In this document: piece after piece, positions 37,241 through 48,664 of the stretch
Layout of the letters: every line of letters starts with the position of its first letter
Numbering within the stretch: position 1 is the stretch's first letter
NCBI GenBank assembly: GCA_963703945.1
Contig: CAVPGM010000028.1
Coordinates: 1-64,000, forward strand
DNA length: 64,000 nucleotides
DNA from: JALORV01 sp963703945
Lineage (GTDB): Bacteria; Pseudomonadota; Gammaproteobacteria; Burkholderiales; Burkholderiaceae_F
Direction: 5' to 3'
Notes under the pieces: model-generated
What the model saw: only the letters and a program-made list of their open reading frames with translations
Database searches by the model: none
What the model was told of the DNA's origin: nothing
Made by a program: the position numbers and the translations under genes

Positions 37241-39318
37241 TCAGTGCAGCAACTCGGCCAACGCGCGCGCGAGATCGGCGCGCCGCAGCGGTTTGGCGAG
37301 CACCCGAGTTACACCAGCGACACTTGCTCGCTGTGCCAGCGAAGCGCCGCCGTAACCACTCACCAGCAACACCGGCACATGCGGCAGGTATTGCCGCAGG
37401 GCTCTGTCAGCTCCGTGCCGGTGAGGTCCGGCATCACTTCATCAGAGATGACCGCCGCGAACCGCCGCGGATCAGCCCGCAACACCTGCAGGGCTTCGGT
37501 CGAATCGCTGTACCCCACCGGGTCATATTTCAGCCCCTTGAGCATCTCGACGGCCAGAGCCACCAGTTCGGGCTCGTCATCGACGACCAATAGCGTCTGC
37601 CCCGCTCCCGTCGGCGCGTCGCTCGGAGGCACTTCGGATGAGCTGACGATGTCAGTGCATTCGGGGAAGATACAGCGTGAATCGGGCACCCTGCCCCGGC
37701 GCGCTCTGCACGTCGATCGCGCCGCCGAACTCGGTCACCACGCCGAACACGACCGCGAGCCCGAAGACCGGTGCCGGACTGCGCCCTGCGCGTGGTGAAA
37801 AAAGGCTCGAACAGGTGCTCCATCACGTCGGGCGTGATGCCACTGCCTTGGTCCGACACGGTCAGCGCCAGAAAGTCTCCGGCCGGCAGTTGGCTGTGCG
37901 ACAGGACTTGCGGTGCCGCCACGTGTTGACGCTCAAGCCGAACACTCAGCCTGCCGCCTGCAGGCATCGCCTGCATCGCGTTCGTGCAGAGATTCATTAC
38001 CGCCTCGAACACCTGCGTCGCGTCGCCTCGTAGCCGCGCACCAGGCGCGTCGAGCGCGCGCTCCAGGATCACACCCGGACGGCAGCGAAGCCGAAAGCAG
38101 GTTGAGCACCTCGTCGACGACCGGCTCCAAGCACGAACACCGTCGATGCATGCGCCCCACCCCGGCTGAAGGCGAGAATGCGCTCCACCAGTGCCTTGCC
38201 GCGCAGCGCCGCTTGCAGCACCTTGTCGAGATGACGCGCCTGGTCACTGCCTGGCGGCGCAGCGTCCTGCGCCATTTCGCCGAAGCCGACAATCCCCGCC
38301 AGCACGTTGTTGAAGTCATGGGCCACACCGCCGGCGAGCGTACCCAGTGACTCCAGCTTGCTGGCGCGGGCGCGCTGGGCCTGCAGCGCCCGTTGCGCCT
38401 CGGTACGCCGGCGGTCGGCGCGTTGCACCAGACTTACGGATGCCACCATCAAGGCCAGGAGCAGAGCAAGCGCCACAGCCGTCAGCTCCGCGGCCCCGCG
38501 CCAGGACGAGAGCACCGCCTCGAGGTTGCGCGAAACGACAACTTTCAGGTCGTAGCGCGGCACGCCGTGCAGGCCAACCAGGTTCTCGCTGCCGTCCCTG
38601 AAACGTCGCACCTCCATGCTGGGCCGATTGGCCAGACGCTCTGCCACGGCCGCCTCGTCGAGCGGAGGTATCGCGAGGTTTGCGGCGGCAAGCAGTGCGC
38701 CGTCGCCGCGAAACACCGCCATGCGCGCGTCGGGCGCAGGAGAAGCCGCAGAAAATGCGCCGAGCAGCGTCGCCGCCGGCAAGGCAGCAAGAATCCAGCC
38801 GTCCACCCTACCGGGCGCGCTGAAGCGAACGGCCAGAGCCACCAGCGACTGGTTCGCGCTGGTGTCCGTGAAGGGCCGACTTACCGCAATGGCGCCGTCA
38901 GGCAGTTCCTGCAGAGCTCGGCCGGAACGACGAAAGAGTCGGGGCTGGGAGCACGTCGGAAGACGAGAGTACCCGCCCTGCGCGATCGACCAGCCACACG
39001 GTCTGCACCAACGGCATCAGATCCGCGCGTGTGCGCAGGTCGCGCTCGGCCACGGGACCGCTCAGGGGCAGACGGTCTTCCCGCAGCTCCTCCTGCATTG
39101 CGCGCAGGCCTTCCTCCGCACCCTGCAACCGCTGCTGAAGCTCGTCGGTCAACGCCAGCGACAGAACGGTCAGCTCCCGCGCCTGGCTGTCCAGCGTATC
39201 CCCGCGCAGATAGCCACAGGGCGATGAATGCGACGACAGCCAGCGCCGCCCACGTACCGAGCGCGATCAACCACGGTCGAATTGAACGGGCCGATCGCGA
39301 TCGAAGTTCAGGCTTCAT
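37241..39318 (-). CDS. Hybrid sensor histidine kinase (HisKA-HATPase-REC), many frameshifts
   Basis: About 690 residues from ATG 39318 (MKPELRSRSARSIRPW). Membrane helix WLIALGTWAALAVVAFIALWL, periplasmic sensor domain with VWLVDRAGRVLSSSD, second helix TAVALALLLALMVASVSLV, HisKA with H-box AGGVAHDFNNVLAGIVGF, HATPase with NLCTNAMQAM, VSDQGSGI and FEPFFTT, then a receiver with LLVVDDEPELVAL, the phospho-acceptor in ISDEVMPDLTG and Lys in LAKPLRRADL. Roughly seven single-base shifts split it; one is a CCCC run near 37,670. Its kinase and receiver parts closely resemble the larger kinase at 60309, so they are paralogues. Confidence 0.8.
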
Positions 39319-39387
39319 CGGACACGTGTCTTCGCAGCTTGCGTTGCAGCCGGTGGGCGCGCAACCGGTACCGGTGCGGCCACGATC

Positions 39388-39431
39388 ATGGTGGATCACT
39401 TGTGATGAACACTGAATTCAGTATCCACCAT
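39388..39431. promoter_or_regulatory. Inverted repeat ATGGTGGAT ... ATCCACCAT
   Basis: Perfect 9-bp arms (39388-39396, 39423-39431) 26 bp apart, in the 271-bp divergent region between the hybrid kinase and the BamE-like gene. Could be an operator for either promoter; the AT-rich spacer contains TTGTGATGAACACTGAATTC, where a promoter could lie. Confidence 0.4.
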
Positions 39432-39589
39432 CTTCTCGCCGGAGCAAGGCTTCCATGTCATCTGCCTTCGAGCAGACGCATATTGCAATCAGCCGGGCAC
39501 GCACTGGCTCCAACATGCGCTTACAGGCCGGGCGTTTCGGTACAGAGATTGCTCTACACCTGCGAACCTACGAAAGAAGGGAATTCATC

Positions 39590-39904
39590 ATGACACGCAA
39601 ACTCCTTTCCAAGACCTCGCGCGCACTGCTCGCTGCTGGACTACTGCTTGGCGTCGCTGCGGCTCAGGCTGCGGGCGGTTACTTCATCACGAATAGCCAG
39701 GAAGCCACGATCACGGTGGGCATGAGTGCCGACGAGGTCCAGGCGGCCGTCGGCAGCCCTGCACAGCAGATCAAATTTGGGGACGAAGCGGGGCCGACCT
39801 GGATCTATCACCTGAATCAGAGCGAGGATACGGTTCTCGACGTCGACTTCGGCGCTGACGGCAAGGTCGCATCCGTTAGCGAACGCGAACGCGAACGTCC
39901 GTAA
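39590..39904 (+). CDS. Small exported BamE/SmpA-like protein
   Basis: 104 residues from ATG 39590, GAAGGGA upstream. Signal peptide MTRKLLSKTSRALLAAGLLL ... AQAAGG, without a lipobox. The mature part ITVGMSADEVQAAVGSPAQQ, GPTWIYHLNQSEDTVLDVDF and GKVASVSER follows the SmpA/OmlA (BamE) pattern of helix-helix-beta-hairpin. Too short and unlipidated to be BamE itself; it is likely a stress-related relative. Two hairpins follow its stop. Confidence 0.75.
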   Translation: MTRKLLSKTSRALLAAGLLLGVAAAQAAGGYFITNSQEATITVGMSADEVQAAVGSPAQQIKFGDEAGPTWIYHLNQSEDTVLDVDFGADGKVASVSERERERP

Positions 39905-39914
39905 CGCTGAATCG

Positions 39915-39978
39915 GGCGGCCGTCACCTCGGCCGCCTTGTTCGCCCACAACGCCCGATGGCATACGCCATCGGGCGTT
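39915..39978 (+). terminator. Tandem hairpin terminator
   Basis: First hairpin GGCGGCCG-TCACCT-CGGCCGCC (39915-39936) followed by TTGTT; second a perfect 13-bp stem AACGCCCGATGGC-ATAC-GCCATCGGGCGTT (39949-39978) followed by CTCGTTTG. Placed 10 bp after the BamE-like stop, it should end that transcript before the response-regulator gene. Confidence 0.72.
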
Positions 39979-40096
39979 CTCGTTTGGGCGTCGCTGCCGT
40001 AAGCGGCGAAGGAAACGAGCAGCCCGCGTTACTATCTTGTCGCACGCGGATCGCCGCCGCAGTGGCGCAGCTGCTCAGCGCCGCTGTCTCGACATC

Positions 40097-40828
40097 ATGA
40101 GTACCTCCACCTCACCTCACATTCTCGTGATCGATGACGATCCCGATGTTCGCGATTTGGTGGTCGAGTACCTGGGCAAGAATGACATGCGGGTCAGCGC
40201 CGGCAGCTCCGGGCGCGAGATGTTGGAGCGGTTCGACCGCGAGTCCATTGATCTCGTGCTGCTGGATCTCAAGCTGCCCGGTGAAGATGGCATGCAGCTG
40301 GCGCGCACGTTGCGCGAGCGGGCGACTGTACCAATCGTGCTCCTGACCGGTCGCAACGAGGAAGCCGATCGGGTGATGGGACTGGAACTCGGTGCCGACG
40401 ACTACATCACCAAGCCGTTCAGCCCGCGCGAAATGCTGGCCCGCGTGCGCGCCGTGCTCCGACGCTACCAGGTGCAGGCCACGCTGCCCGAACGCGACAA
40501 CACGCGCCGTGCGTTCCGTTTCTCGGGGTGGGAACTGAACCTTCGAACGCGGCGCTTGTTGTCACCCAACGGCAATTCGGTGGAACTTTCCAACGGCGAG
40601 TTCAGCCTGCTCAACGCGTTGTGCCGGGCGCCCCAGCGGGTGCTCTCGCGCGACCAGTTGCTGTCGATGTCGCGACTACACGAAGCCGAGGTCTACGACC
40701 GAACGATTGACGTGCAGATCCGGCGGCTGCGCCGAAAGATCGAGGCTGACCCGGCGCATCCTGAGCTGATCCTTACCGAGCGCGGCGCCGGGTATCGCTT
40801 GGCCAGCGAGGTCGAGACGCTGTACTGA
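40097..40828 (+). CDS. OmpR-family response regulator
   Basis: 243 residues from ATG 40097 (MSTSTSPHILVIDDDPDVRD). Receiver: acidic pocket IDDDPD, phospho-acceptor Asp in LVLLDLKLPGEDG, Thr in VLLTGRNEE, Lys in DYITKPFSPREML. C-terminal winged helix: GWELNLRTRRLLSPNG, LSNGEFSLLNALCRAPQRVL, and DVQIRRLRRKIE..RGAGYRL. No kinase gene is adjacent; the hybrid kinase at 37241 is the nearest candidate. Convergent with the RND efflux operon, which it might control. Confidence 0.92.
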   Translation: MSTSTSPHILVIDDDPDVRDLVVEYLGKNDMRVSAGSSGREMLERFDRESIDLVLLDLKLPGEDGMQLARTLRERATVPIVLLTGRNEEADRVMGLELGADDYITKPFSPREMLARVRAVLRRYQVQATLPERDNTRRAFRFSGWELNLRTRRLLSPNGNSVELSNGEFSLLNALCRAPQRVLSRDQLLSMSRLHEAEVYDRTIDVQIRRLRRKIEADPAHPELILTERGAGYRLASEVETLY

Positions 40829-40907
40829 AGCACGCGCCGCTCCGCTGCTGCAGGCAGCTGACACTGCGACCATCAGCCAGAAGCGCAACTCGAAAAAACC
40901 GATTGGC

Positions 40908-42368
40908 TCATTGCGAGGTCGCCACCTTCGCTTCGAGCGGCCCCGCCGAGCTCGAGACGGGCTCCCACCGGCCGGCAATGTTCTTCAGCAGCTGGTTCAC
41001 TGCCACAAGCTGGCGGCTGCGCACGTTGATCAGGCTGCTCTCGCTGTTCAGTGCGAGCGTCTGCGCGACCACGACGTTCAGGTAGCTCACGGTCCCCGCG
41101 CGGTACTGGTCGAGCGTGATCTCGAGGTTGCGCTGCGCCGCTTTCAGTGATTCCGACTGAAGCTGCGCTTCGCGCTCAAGCTGGTCCGCGAGCTACGAGG
41201 TTGTCTTCGACCTCCTGGAGTGCGGTCAGTACCGCCTGGCGATAGCTGGCCGTGATCTGATCGGCGCTGGCGCGCGCCTGCGCGCTGGCGAGCTGATGCT
41301 GGCCGCCGTCCAGGATGGCCAGTGCCAGCGAGGGCCCGAGCGACCAGAACAGGTTGGGCGCACTCAACAGATTCGCGAAAACGGAGTGACGATAGCTGGC
41401 GCTGGCCGACAGGGTGAGCGAAGGGAAGAACGCCGCGTCGGCCACGCCGATCTGCGCATAGGCCGCGGCAACGCGGCGCTGCGCAGCGGCGATGTCGGGT
41501 CGGCGCTCGAGCAGGGTGGCGGGCAGCATCGGCGGCACGTCAGGTGGCGCCGGCAGTTTGTCAGCTGGCCGCGATCGTCAGCGCCGACGGCGGCGTGCCG
41601 ACGAGCACGGCGATGGCATGCTCCAGTTGCGCCCGCTGCGCGGCGACATCGATCGCCTGCGCCTGCGTGCTTTTCAGCTGGGTCTCGGCGAGCAGCACGT
41701 CGGTCCGCGCGGCGATGCCGCCTTCGTAGCGAATCTGTGTCAGGTCCAGTGCGCGCTGGTAGCCCTGGGCGGAGCGTTCGAGCAGCGACTGCTGAATCTC
41801 TGCCGTGCGTAACAGGAAGTACGTCTGCGCCAGCGTGGCCTGGGCCGACAGCCGCGCCGCAGCCAGGTCGTCGGCGCTCGCCTGATACCCGGCCTGCGCG
41901 CCGCTGCTCGCCTGCGCCAACTGGCCCCACAGGTCGATTTCCCAGCTCGCGACGGTGGCAAACGACGAACGAGTTGGCCGGGTTTGGCGTGCCCGGCAGC
42001 ACTGCCGACGTCGGGCTGCCGCTGCGCGTGGCCAGCAGGCCGGTCGACAGCGTCGGCCAGAAGGCACTGCGGCTGGCCTCGTAGACCGCCCGCGCGTTGG
42101 CGACCTGCGCGACAGCGGCCTTGAGATTTTCGTTGCCGATGACGAGGCGGCGCTCGAGATCGTCGAGCACCGGATCCTCGAACAGGGTCCACCAGTCATC
42201 GGAGACCGGGGTTACATGGTTCGTCGACGCCCTCTGCCACAAACCGACCTCCTTGTACTGCGCTGGAGCCGTAACTGGTGGCGGCGGTGCGACGCGAGTG
42301 ATGGCGCACGCGGCAAGCAGCAACGTAACTGCGAGTGACGGGATCGATCGCAAAGCGTTAAGCATCAT
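40908..42368 (-). CDS. NodT-type outer-membrane efflux lipoprotein (TolC family), frameshifted
   Basis: About 485 residues from ATG 42368 (MMLNALRSIPSLAVTLLLAACA, lipobox Cys). Family features: APAQYKEVGLWQRA, WWTLFEDPVLDDLERRLVIG, LWGQLAQASSGAQAGYQASA, LLERRPDIAAAQRRVAAAYA, ANLLSAPNLFWSLGPSLALA and the end TVSYLNVVVAQTLALN. At least three frame changes (near 41,990, 41,560 and 41,190) break it. Forms the outer-membrane channel for the RND pump encoded by the three genes upstream; the gap to mdtC is 7 bp. Confidence 0.85.
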
Positions 42369-42375
42369 CGATTGC

Positions 42376-45300
42376 CTACGCGGCTGCAGGCCGGGTGGCC
42401 GCACCGGGCCGGAGCCGGCGCATGCGCAGGCGATCCCAGCGCAGCCGGTCCATCAGAACGAACACCACCGGCGTTGTGTAGAGCGTGAGCAACTGGCTCA
42501 GGATCAGGCCACCGACGATGGCGATTCCCAGCGGTTGACGCAGCTCGGCGCCATCACCGGTGCCGAGCGCCAGCGGCACAGCGCCGAAGATTGCGGCGAA
42601 AGTCGTCATCAGGATCGGCCGCAGGCGCAGATTGGCGGCGCGGAAGATCGCCGCGCCCGCTGTGACGTGCCCCGCGCGCTGCCGGACGATGGCGAAGTCG
42701 ATCATCATGATTGCGTTCTTCTTCACGATGCCGATCAGCAGGATCACGCCGATCAGAGCAATGATGGAGAACTCGCTGTGGAACATCATCAGCGCGAGCA
42801 ATGCACCCACCCCCGCCGAGGGCAGCGTCGAGAGGATGGTGATCGGGTGAATCAGGCTTTCGTACAGCATGCCCAGGACCAGGTAGATCGTCACGATGGC
42901 CGCGGCAATCAGCAGCGGCTGCGACGACAGCGACTGCTGGAACGCATTGGCCGTACCCTGGAAGCCGCCGCGCACCGATACCGGCACGCCAAGCTCGGCC
43001 ATCGCGCCGTTGATCGCCACAGTCGCTTGAGATAGAGACACACCCAACGGCAGGTTGAAGCTGATGGTCGACGCCGGCGCGCCGCTCTGATGGTTTACCG
43101 CGAGCGGCGTGTTTGTCGTTTCCACGCGCGCAAACGACGCCAGCGGAACCTGCGCGCCGGAACTGCTGGTGACATAGAGCCGCTTGAGCGTGTCGGGCCC
43201 CTGCAGGTATTCGGGCGCCAGTTCCATCACCACGCGGTACTGGTTGAGCGGGTTGTAGATCACGCTGATCTGGCGCTGTCCGAAGGCGTCGTTCAGAGTG
43301 GTGTCGATCGTGCTCATGCTCACTCCGAGCCGCGCGGCCGCCTCACGGTCGATCACCAGCGAGGTCTGCAGGCCCTTGTCCTGCTGGTCGGTGTTGACGT
43401 CGACCAGCTCAGGAAGCTGCGACAGCGCGTTGCGCACGCGCGGTTCCCAGGTGCGCAGGTCCGCGAGATCGTCGGCCTGCAGGGTGTACTGGTACTGCGC
43501 ATTGGACTGTCGGCCGCCGATGCGGATGTCCTGAACCGGAACGAAGAAGAGATTGGCGCCGGGCTCATGCGCAAGGTTTCCGCGCAGCCGCGCCACGACC
43601 GCGTCGGCCGAGAGCTTGCGTTCGGCGAGCGGCTTCAGGGTGATGAAGAAGTTCGCCGTGTTGCGCTGGGCGCCGCCGGTAAAGCCGTTGACGTTGAGCA
43701 CCGCTGGGTCAGCCCGGACGATCGCGATGAACTTGTCCACCCTCGCCTGCATCATCTGGAACGAGCTGCCCTGGTCGGCCTGCACGTTGCCCATGAGGAC
43801 GCCGGTGTCCTGCTGCGGAAAGAAGGTCTTGGGGATCGTCACGTACAGGTAGACATTCAGGGCTACGACAGCAGCCAGAGCCAGTACGGCCACCGGCTGG
43901 TGGCGCAGCGTCCAGACCAGAGTGCGTCGATAAACCTGCCGGAACCCGTGGCCGAAGATCCGATCCAGGCCTGCCAGAGCGCTTTGGAACCGCCGGCTGC
44001 GGGCGCGCCGTCGGCCCGGCGCTGCAGCAGCGTGGCGGCCATCATCGGCGTCGTAGTCAACGACACCACCATCGAAACCAGGATCGCCGCGGACAGGACC
44101 ACCGCGAACTCGCGGAACAGGCGTCCGACCACGCCGCCCATCAGCAGCAACGGGATGAACACCGCCACCAGGCTCAGCGAGATCGAGATCACCGTGAACC
44201 CGATCTCGCGCGCGCCCTTCAGCGCCGCCTCGCGCGGCGTGAGGCCCTGCTCGATATGACGGGTGATGTTCTCGAGCACGACGATCGCGTCGTCGACCAC
44301 GAAACCGGTGGCCACGGTCAGCGCCATCGCCGACAGATTGTCGAAACTGAAGCCGCACAGGTACATCACACCGCCGGTGGCGGCCAGTGATACCGGCACT
44401 GCGATGGCGGGCAGCAGCGTCGCGCGCCAGTTGCGCAGGAACAGCAGCACCACCAGGACCACGAGGCCCACGGCGATGGCGAGCGCGCGCTCGACCTCGC
44501 GCAAGGAGGCGCGAATCGTCGGCGTGCGATCGCTGATGACACGCACGTCGATGGCCGCCGGGATCGACGCCTGCAGGTGCGGCAGGATCTCGCGCACACG
44601 CTGAACGGTTTCGATGATGTTGGCACCTGAGGCCTTCAGCACGAAGAGCACGATGGCCGGCTTGCCGTTGGCCACGCCGTAGTTGCGCACGTCCTGCACC
44701 GAATCGACCACGTTCGCCACGTCGCGCAACCTGACCGCGGCACCGTCGCGGTAGCTCAGCAATATCGGGGCGTAGTCGGCGGCCGTGCGCGCCTGATCGT
44801 TGGCGCCGATCTGCCAGCTGCGGTCGCCGTCCTCCACCACGCCCTTGGGGCGATTGACGTTGGTGGCGGTGATCGCCAGACGCACGTTGTCCAGTGCAAT
44901 CCCGTTGGCCGCCAGCCGGTCGGGGTTGAGCTCTACCCGCACCGCCGGAAGCGCACCGCCGCCAACGTTGACCTGGCCAACGCCGTCGACCTGCGACAGC
45001 CGCTGCGCGAGCACCGTGGACGCCGCGTCGTACATCTGGCCGCGCGTCAGCGTGTCCGAGGTCAGCGCGATGATCATGATCGGCGCTGCGGCCGGATTCA
45101 CCTTGCGGTAGGTCGGATTGCTCGGCATGCCGCTGGGCAGCAGCGTCCGCGCCGCGTTGATCGCCGACTGCACGTCACGCGCGGCACCGTCGATGTCGCG
45201 ATCGAGTTCGAACTGCAGGGTGATGCCGGTCGACCCGAGCGACGACCGCGAGGTGATTTCAGTGACGCCGGCAATATTTCCGAGCACCCGCTCGAGCGGT

Positions 45301-45494
45301 GCAGCCACCGTGGCCGCCATCGTGTCGGGGCTCGCGCCCGGCAGCGATGCACTGACCGAGATCGTGGGGATGTCCACCTGCGGCAGCGGCGCGATCGGCA
45401 AGAGCACGAAACCGAGCACACCCGCCAGCGCCACGCCGATGGTGATCAGCGTCGTGCCGATCGGCCGGGCGACGAACGGCGCAGAAACGTTCAT
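42376..45494 (-). CDS. mdtC: RND efflux pump inner-membrane subunit, MdtC-like, one frameshift
   Basis: About 1040 residues from ATG 45494 (MNVSAPFVARPIGTTLITIG). Twelve-helix RND protein: PLPQVDIPTISVSASLPGAS near the N-terminus, the proton-relay helix AMALTVATGFVVDDAIVVLE with paired Asp, and the C-terminal helix IALIGVILLIGIVKKNAIMM. The first shift-free part ends near 43,950-44,030, where one base is gained or lost; the rest is intact. It starts within the mdtB stop (ATGA overlap). In enterobacteria MdtB2C heterotrimers expel bile salts, novobiocin and similar drugs. Confidence 0.88.
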
Positions 45495-48400
45495 GGCGCA
45501 CCCTGATCCGCGATGCGGTCCTGATCAGCAGCGCGTTTTTCGCGCCACGCCTTCAGGCGCTGCACCTGATTGGCGAAGCCGAGGTAGATCACCGGTGTGG
45601 TGAACAGCGTGAGCAGCTGACTCACGATCAGGCCACCGACCATCGTCACGCCCAGAGGGTGGCGCAGCTCGTGGCCGGCGCCCGATCCGAGCATCAGCGG
45701 CAGCGCCGCGAGCAGCGCCGACATCGTCGTCATCAGGATCGGCCGGAAGCGCAGCAGGCAGGCCTGGTGGATGGCGTCGCGCGGCGCCTTGCCCTCGACG
45801 CGCTCGGCGTCCAGTGCGAAGTCCACCATCATGATCGCGTTCTTCTTGACGATGCCGATCAGCAGGATGATGCCGATCACCGCGACGATGCCGAGGTCCT
45901 GCCGCGCCAGCATCAATGCCAGCAGAGCGCCGAGGCCGGCTGATGGCAGGGTCGACAGGATGGTCACGGGGTGGATGTAGCTTTCATAGAGCACGCCCAG
46001 CACGATGTACATCGTGACCACCGCCGCCAGGATCAGCAGCAGCGTGCTGCTGAGCGATGCGCGAAAGGCTTCGGCCGCACCCTGGAAACTGGTCTCCACG
46101 CTGGGTGGCAGATCGAGCCTGGCCTCCTCCGCCTTGATGGCATCGACGGCCGCGCCCAGTGAAACCCCCGACGCCAGGTTGAACGACACCGTGGCCGACG
46201 GAAACTGCGCCACGTGATTGACGGCGAGTGCAACCGGCCGCTCGACGACCTTCGCCACCGCGGACAGCGGAACTTGTGTCGTCGAGGTCGTGCCGTTGGC
46301 GGCCGTCGTGGTGACGCCCGGCAGATAGAGACCCTCGAGCGCAGCGAGGCCGCGTCGCGCGCCCGTCGCGGCCTCGAGCACCACGCGGTACTGGCTCGCC
46401 TGGGTGTAGATCGTCGAGATCAGGCGCTGGCCGAAAGCGTTGTAGAGAGCCGTGTCGATTTCGGCAACCGTCACGCCGAGCCGCCCGGCGGCCTCGCGAT
46501 CGATCTGCACATAGGCCTGCTGTCCCTGGTTCTGCAGGTCGCTGGCGACATCGGCCAACTGCGGCAGTGTCCTAAGCCGCTCCAGCAGGCGCGAGGTGGA
46601 GGTCTCGAGGTCCCTGGTGTCGGGCGAACTGAGCAGGAATTGATATTGCGTCTTCGAGACGCGGTCCTCGATAGTCAGGTCCTGCACCGGCTGCATGTAC
46701 GCGGTGATGCCGGGCACATGAGCCGTCGCTTCCGTGAGGCGTCGAATGATTTCGGAGGCCGAAGCTTCGCGCCGGGCAAAGGGCTTGAGCGTGACCTGCA
46801 TGCGCCCGGTGTTCAGCGTGGGGTTTGCACCGTCGACACCGATGAAGGAAGCCAGGTGGTCGACGTCCGGATCTTTCAGGATTGCATCGACCAGGGCCTG
46901 CTGGCGCGCGGACATGGCGTCGAACGATGTGGTCTGCGTCGCCTCGGTGATGACCTGGATCAGCCCCGTGTCCTGCACTGGGAAGAAGCCCTTGGGTATC
47001 GCGATATAGAGCGTAGCCGTCAGTGCCAGCGTCACACCGAAGACGGCCATCGTCGCGCGTGGCCGATCCAGCACCCAGTCGAGTGCGCGCCCGTACTTCG
47101 CGACCATGGCGTCGAAACTGCGCGCGCTCCACGCGCCCAACCGGCTGTGCCTGCGCGTGCGCTCCGGGCGCAGCAGCCGCGCGCTCATCATCGGCGTGAG
47201 CGTCAGGGAGACGAAGGCCGAGATCAGGATGGACACCGCCAGCGTGATGGCGAACTCGTGAAACAGCCGGCCCGACCACGTCGCCCATGAACAGCAGCGG
47301 AATCAGCACCGCGATCAGCGACACGGTCAGCGAGATGATGGTGAAGCCGATCTGCCTGCTGCCCTTAAGCGCGGCCTGCATCGGCGAATCGCCCTCCTCC
47401 ACGTAAGCGCGCGATGTTCTCGATCATCACGATGGCGTCGTCGACCACGAATCCGGTGGAGATCACCAGCGCCATCAGCGTCAGGTTGTTGATCGAGAAG
47501 CCGGCCAGGTAGATCACGCCGAAGGTACCGACCAGCGAAACCGGCACTGCGACGCTCGGAATCACCGTGGCGCTGGCGCTGCGCAGGAACAGGAAGATCA
47601 CCATCACCACGAGCGCCACCGCCAGCAGCAGTTCGCGCTCGGTGTCGTCCACCGATGCGCGGATGGTCGTCGTTCGGTCGGCAATCACCTGCACATCCAC
47701 CGATGCGGGCAGCGTGGCCTGCAGCCTGGGCAGCAAGGCCTTCACGCGATCCACCGTCTGGATCACGTTCGCGCCAGGCTGGCGCTGCACATTGAGGATC
47801 ACGCCGGGTGTTCGGTCCGACCAGGCGGCCAGCCGCAGGTTTTCGGCGTCGTCGACGATCTGCGCAACGTCCTTCAGGCGCAGCGGGTTGCCGTTCTTCC
47901 ACGCGATGACGAGGTCCTGGTACTCGGCCGCCGACTTGAGCTGGTCGTTGGCATCGATCGTGGAGGCGCGCTGAGCGCCGTCGAAGCTGCCCTTGGCCTG
48001 GTTGACATTGGCGGCGACGATGGCGGTGCGCACGTCGTCGAGCGACAGACCGAGAGAAGCCAGCGTCTGCGGATTGGCCTGAATGCGCACTGCCGGGCGC
48101 CGGCCGCCGGCGATGCTCACGAGTCCCACGCCTTCCACCTGGGAAAGCTTCGGCGCCAGCCGGTTCTCGGTCAGATCGTGCAGCTTGATCACGGGCAGCG
48201 AAGGCGAAGTGACCGCGATCGTCAGCACCGGCGCATCCGCCGGATTGACCTTGCTGTAGATCGGCGGCATCGGCAGGTCCGCCGGCAGCAGGTTGCCACC
48301 GGCATTGATGGCGGCCTGCACCTGCTGTTCCGCAACGTCGAGCGACAGGCCGAGCGAGAAGCGCAGCGTGATGACGCTCGCTCCGCCCGAGCTGGTGCTG

Positions 48401-48642
48401 GTCATCTGGTTCAAACCCGGCATCTGGCCGAACTGGCGCTCCAGCGGTGCGGTCACGTTGGTCGACATCACGTCCGGGCTGGCGCCGGGGTACAGCGTGG
48501 TGACCGCGATGGTGGGGTAGTCAACCTCGGGCAACGCCGACAGCGGCAAAAGTCGATAGGCCAGCAAACCCGAAAGCAGGATCGCCAGCATCAGCAACGA
48601 CGTGGCGACGGGCCGTTCGATGAAGATGCGTGAGGGATTCAT
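45491..48642 (-). CDS. mdtB: RND efflux pump inner-membrane subunit, MdtB-like, two frameshifts
   Basis: About 1050 residues from ATG 48642 (MNPSRIFIERPVATSLLMLA). RND motifs: LPEVDYPTIAVTTLYPGASP, MALVISTGFVVDDAIVMIEN (proton-relay Asp pair) and IVAVIGIILLIGIVKKNAIM. Frame breaks near 47,405 (an extra T turns IARYVEEGDSP out of frame) and 47,275 (an extra G in VVGRLFHEFA). Both lie in short homopolymers. Paralogue of the MdtC-like protein and its expected partner in a heterotrimeric pump; overlaps it by 4 bp and follows mdtA by 22 bp. Confidence 0.88.
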
Positions 48643-48664
48643 GGCCCGCTGCCCGCCGTGTTCG

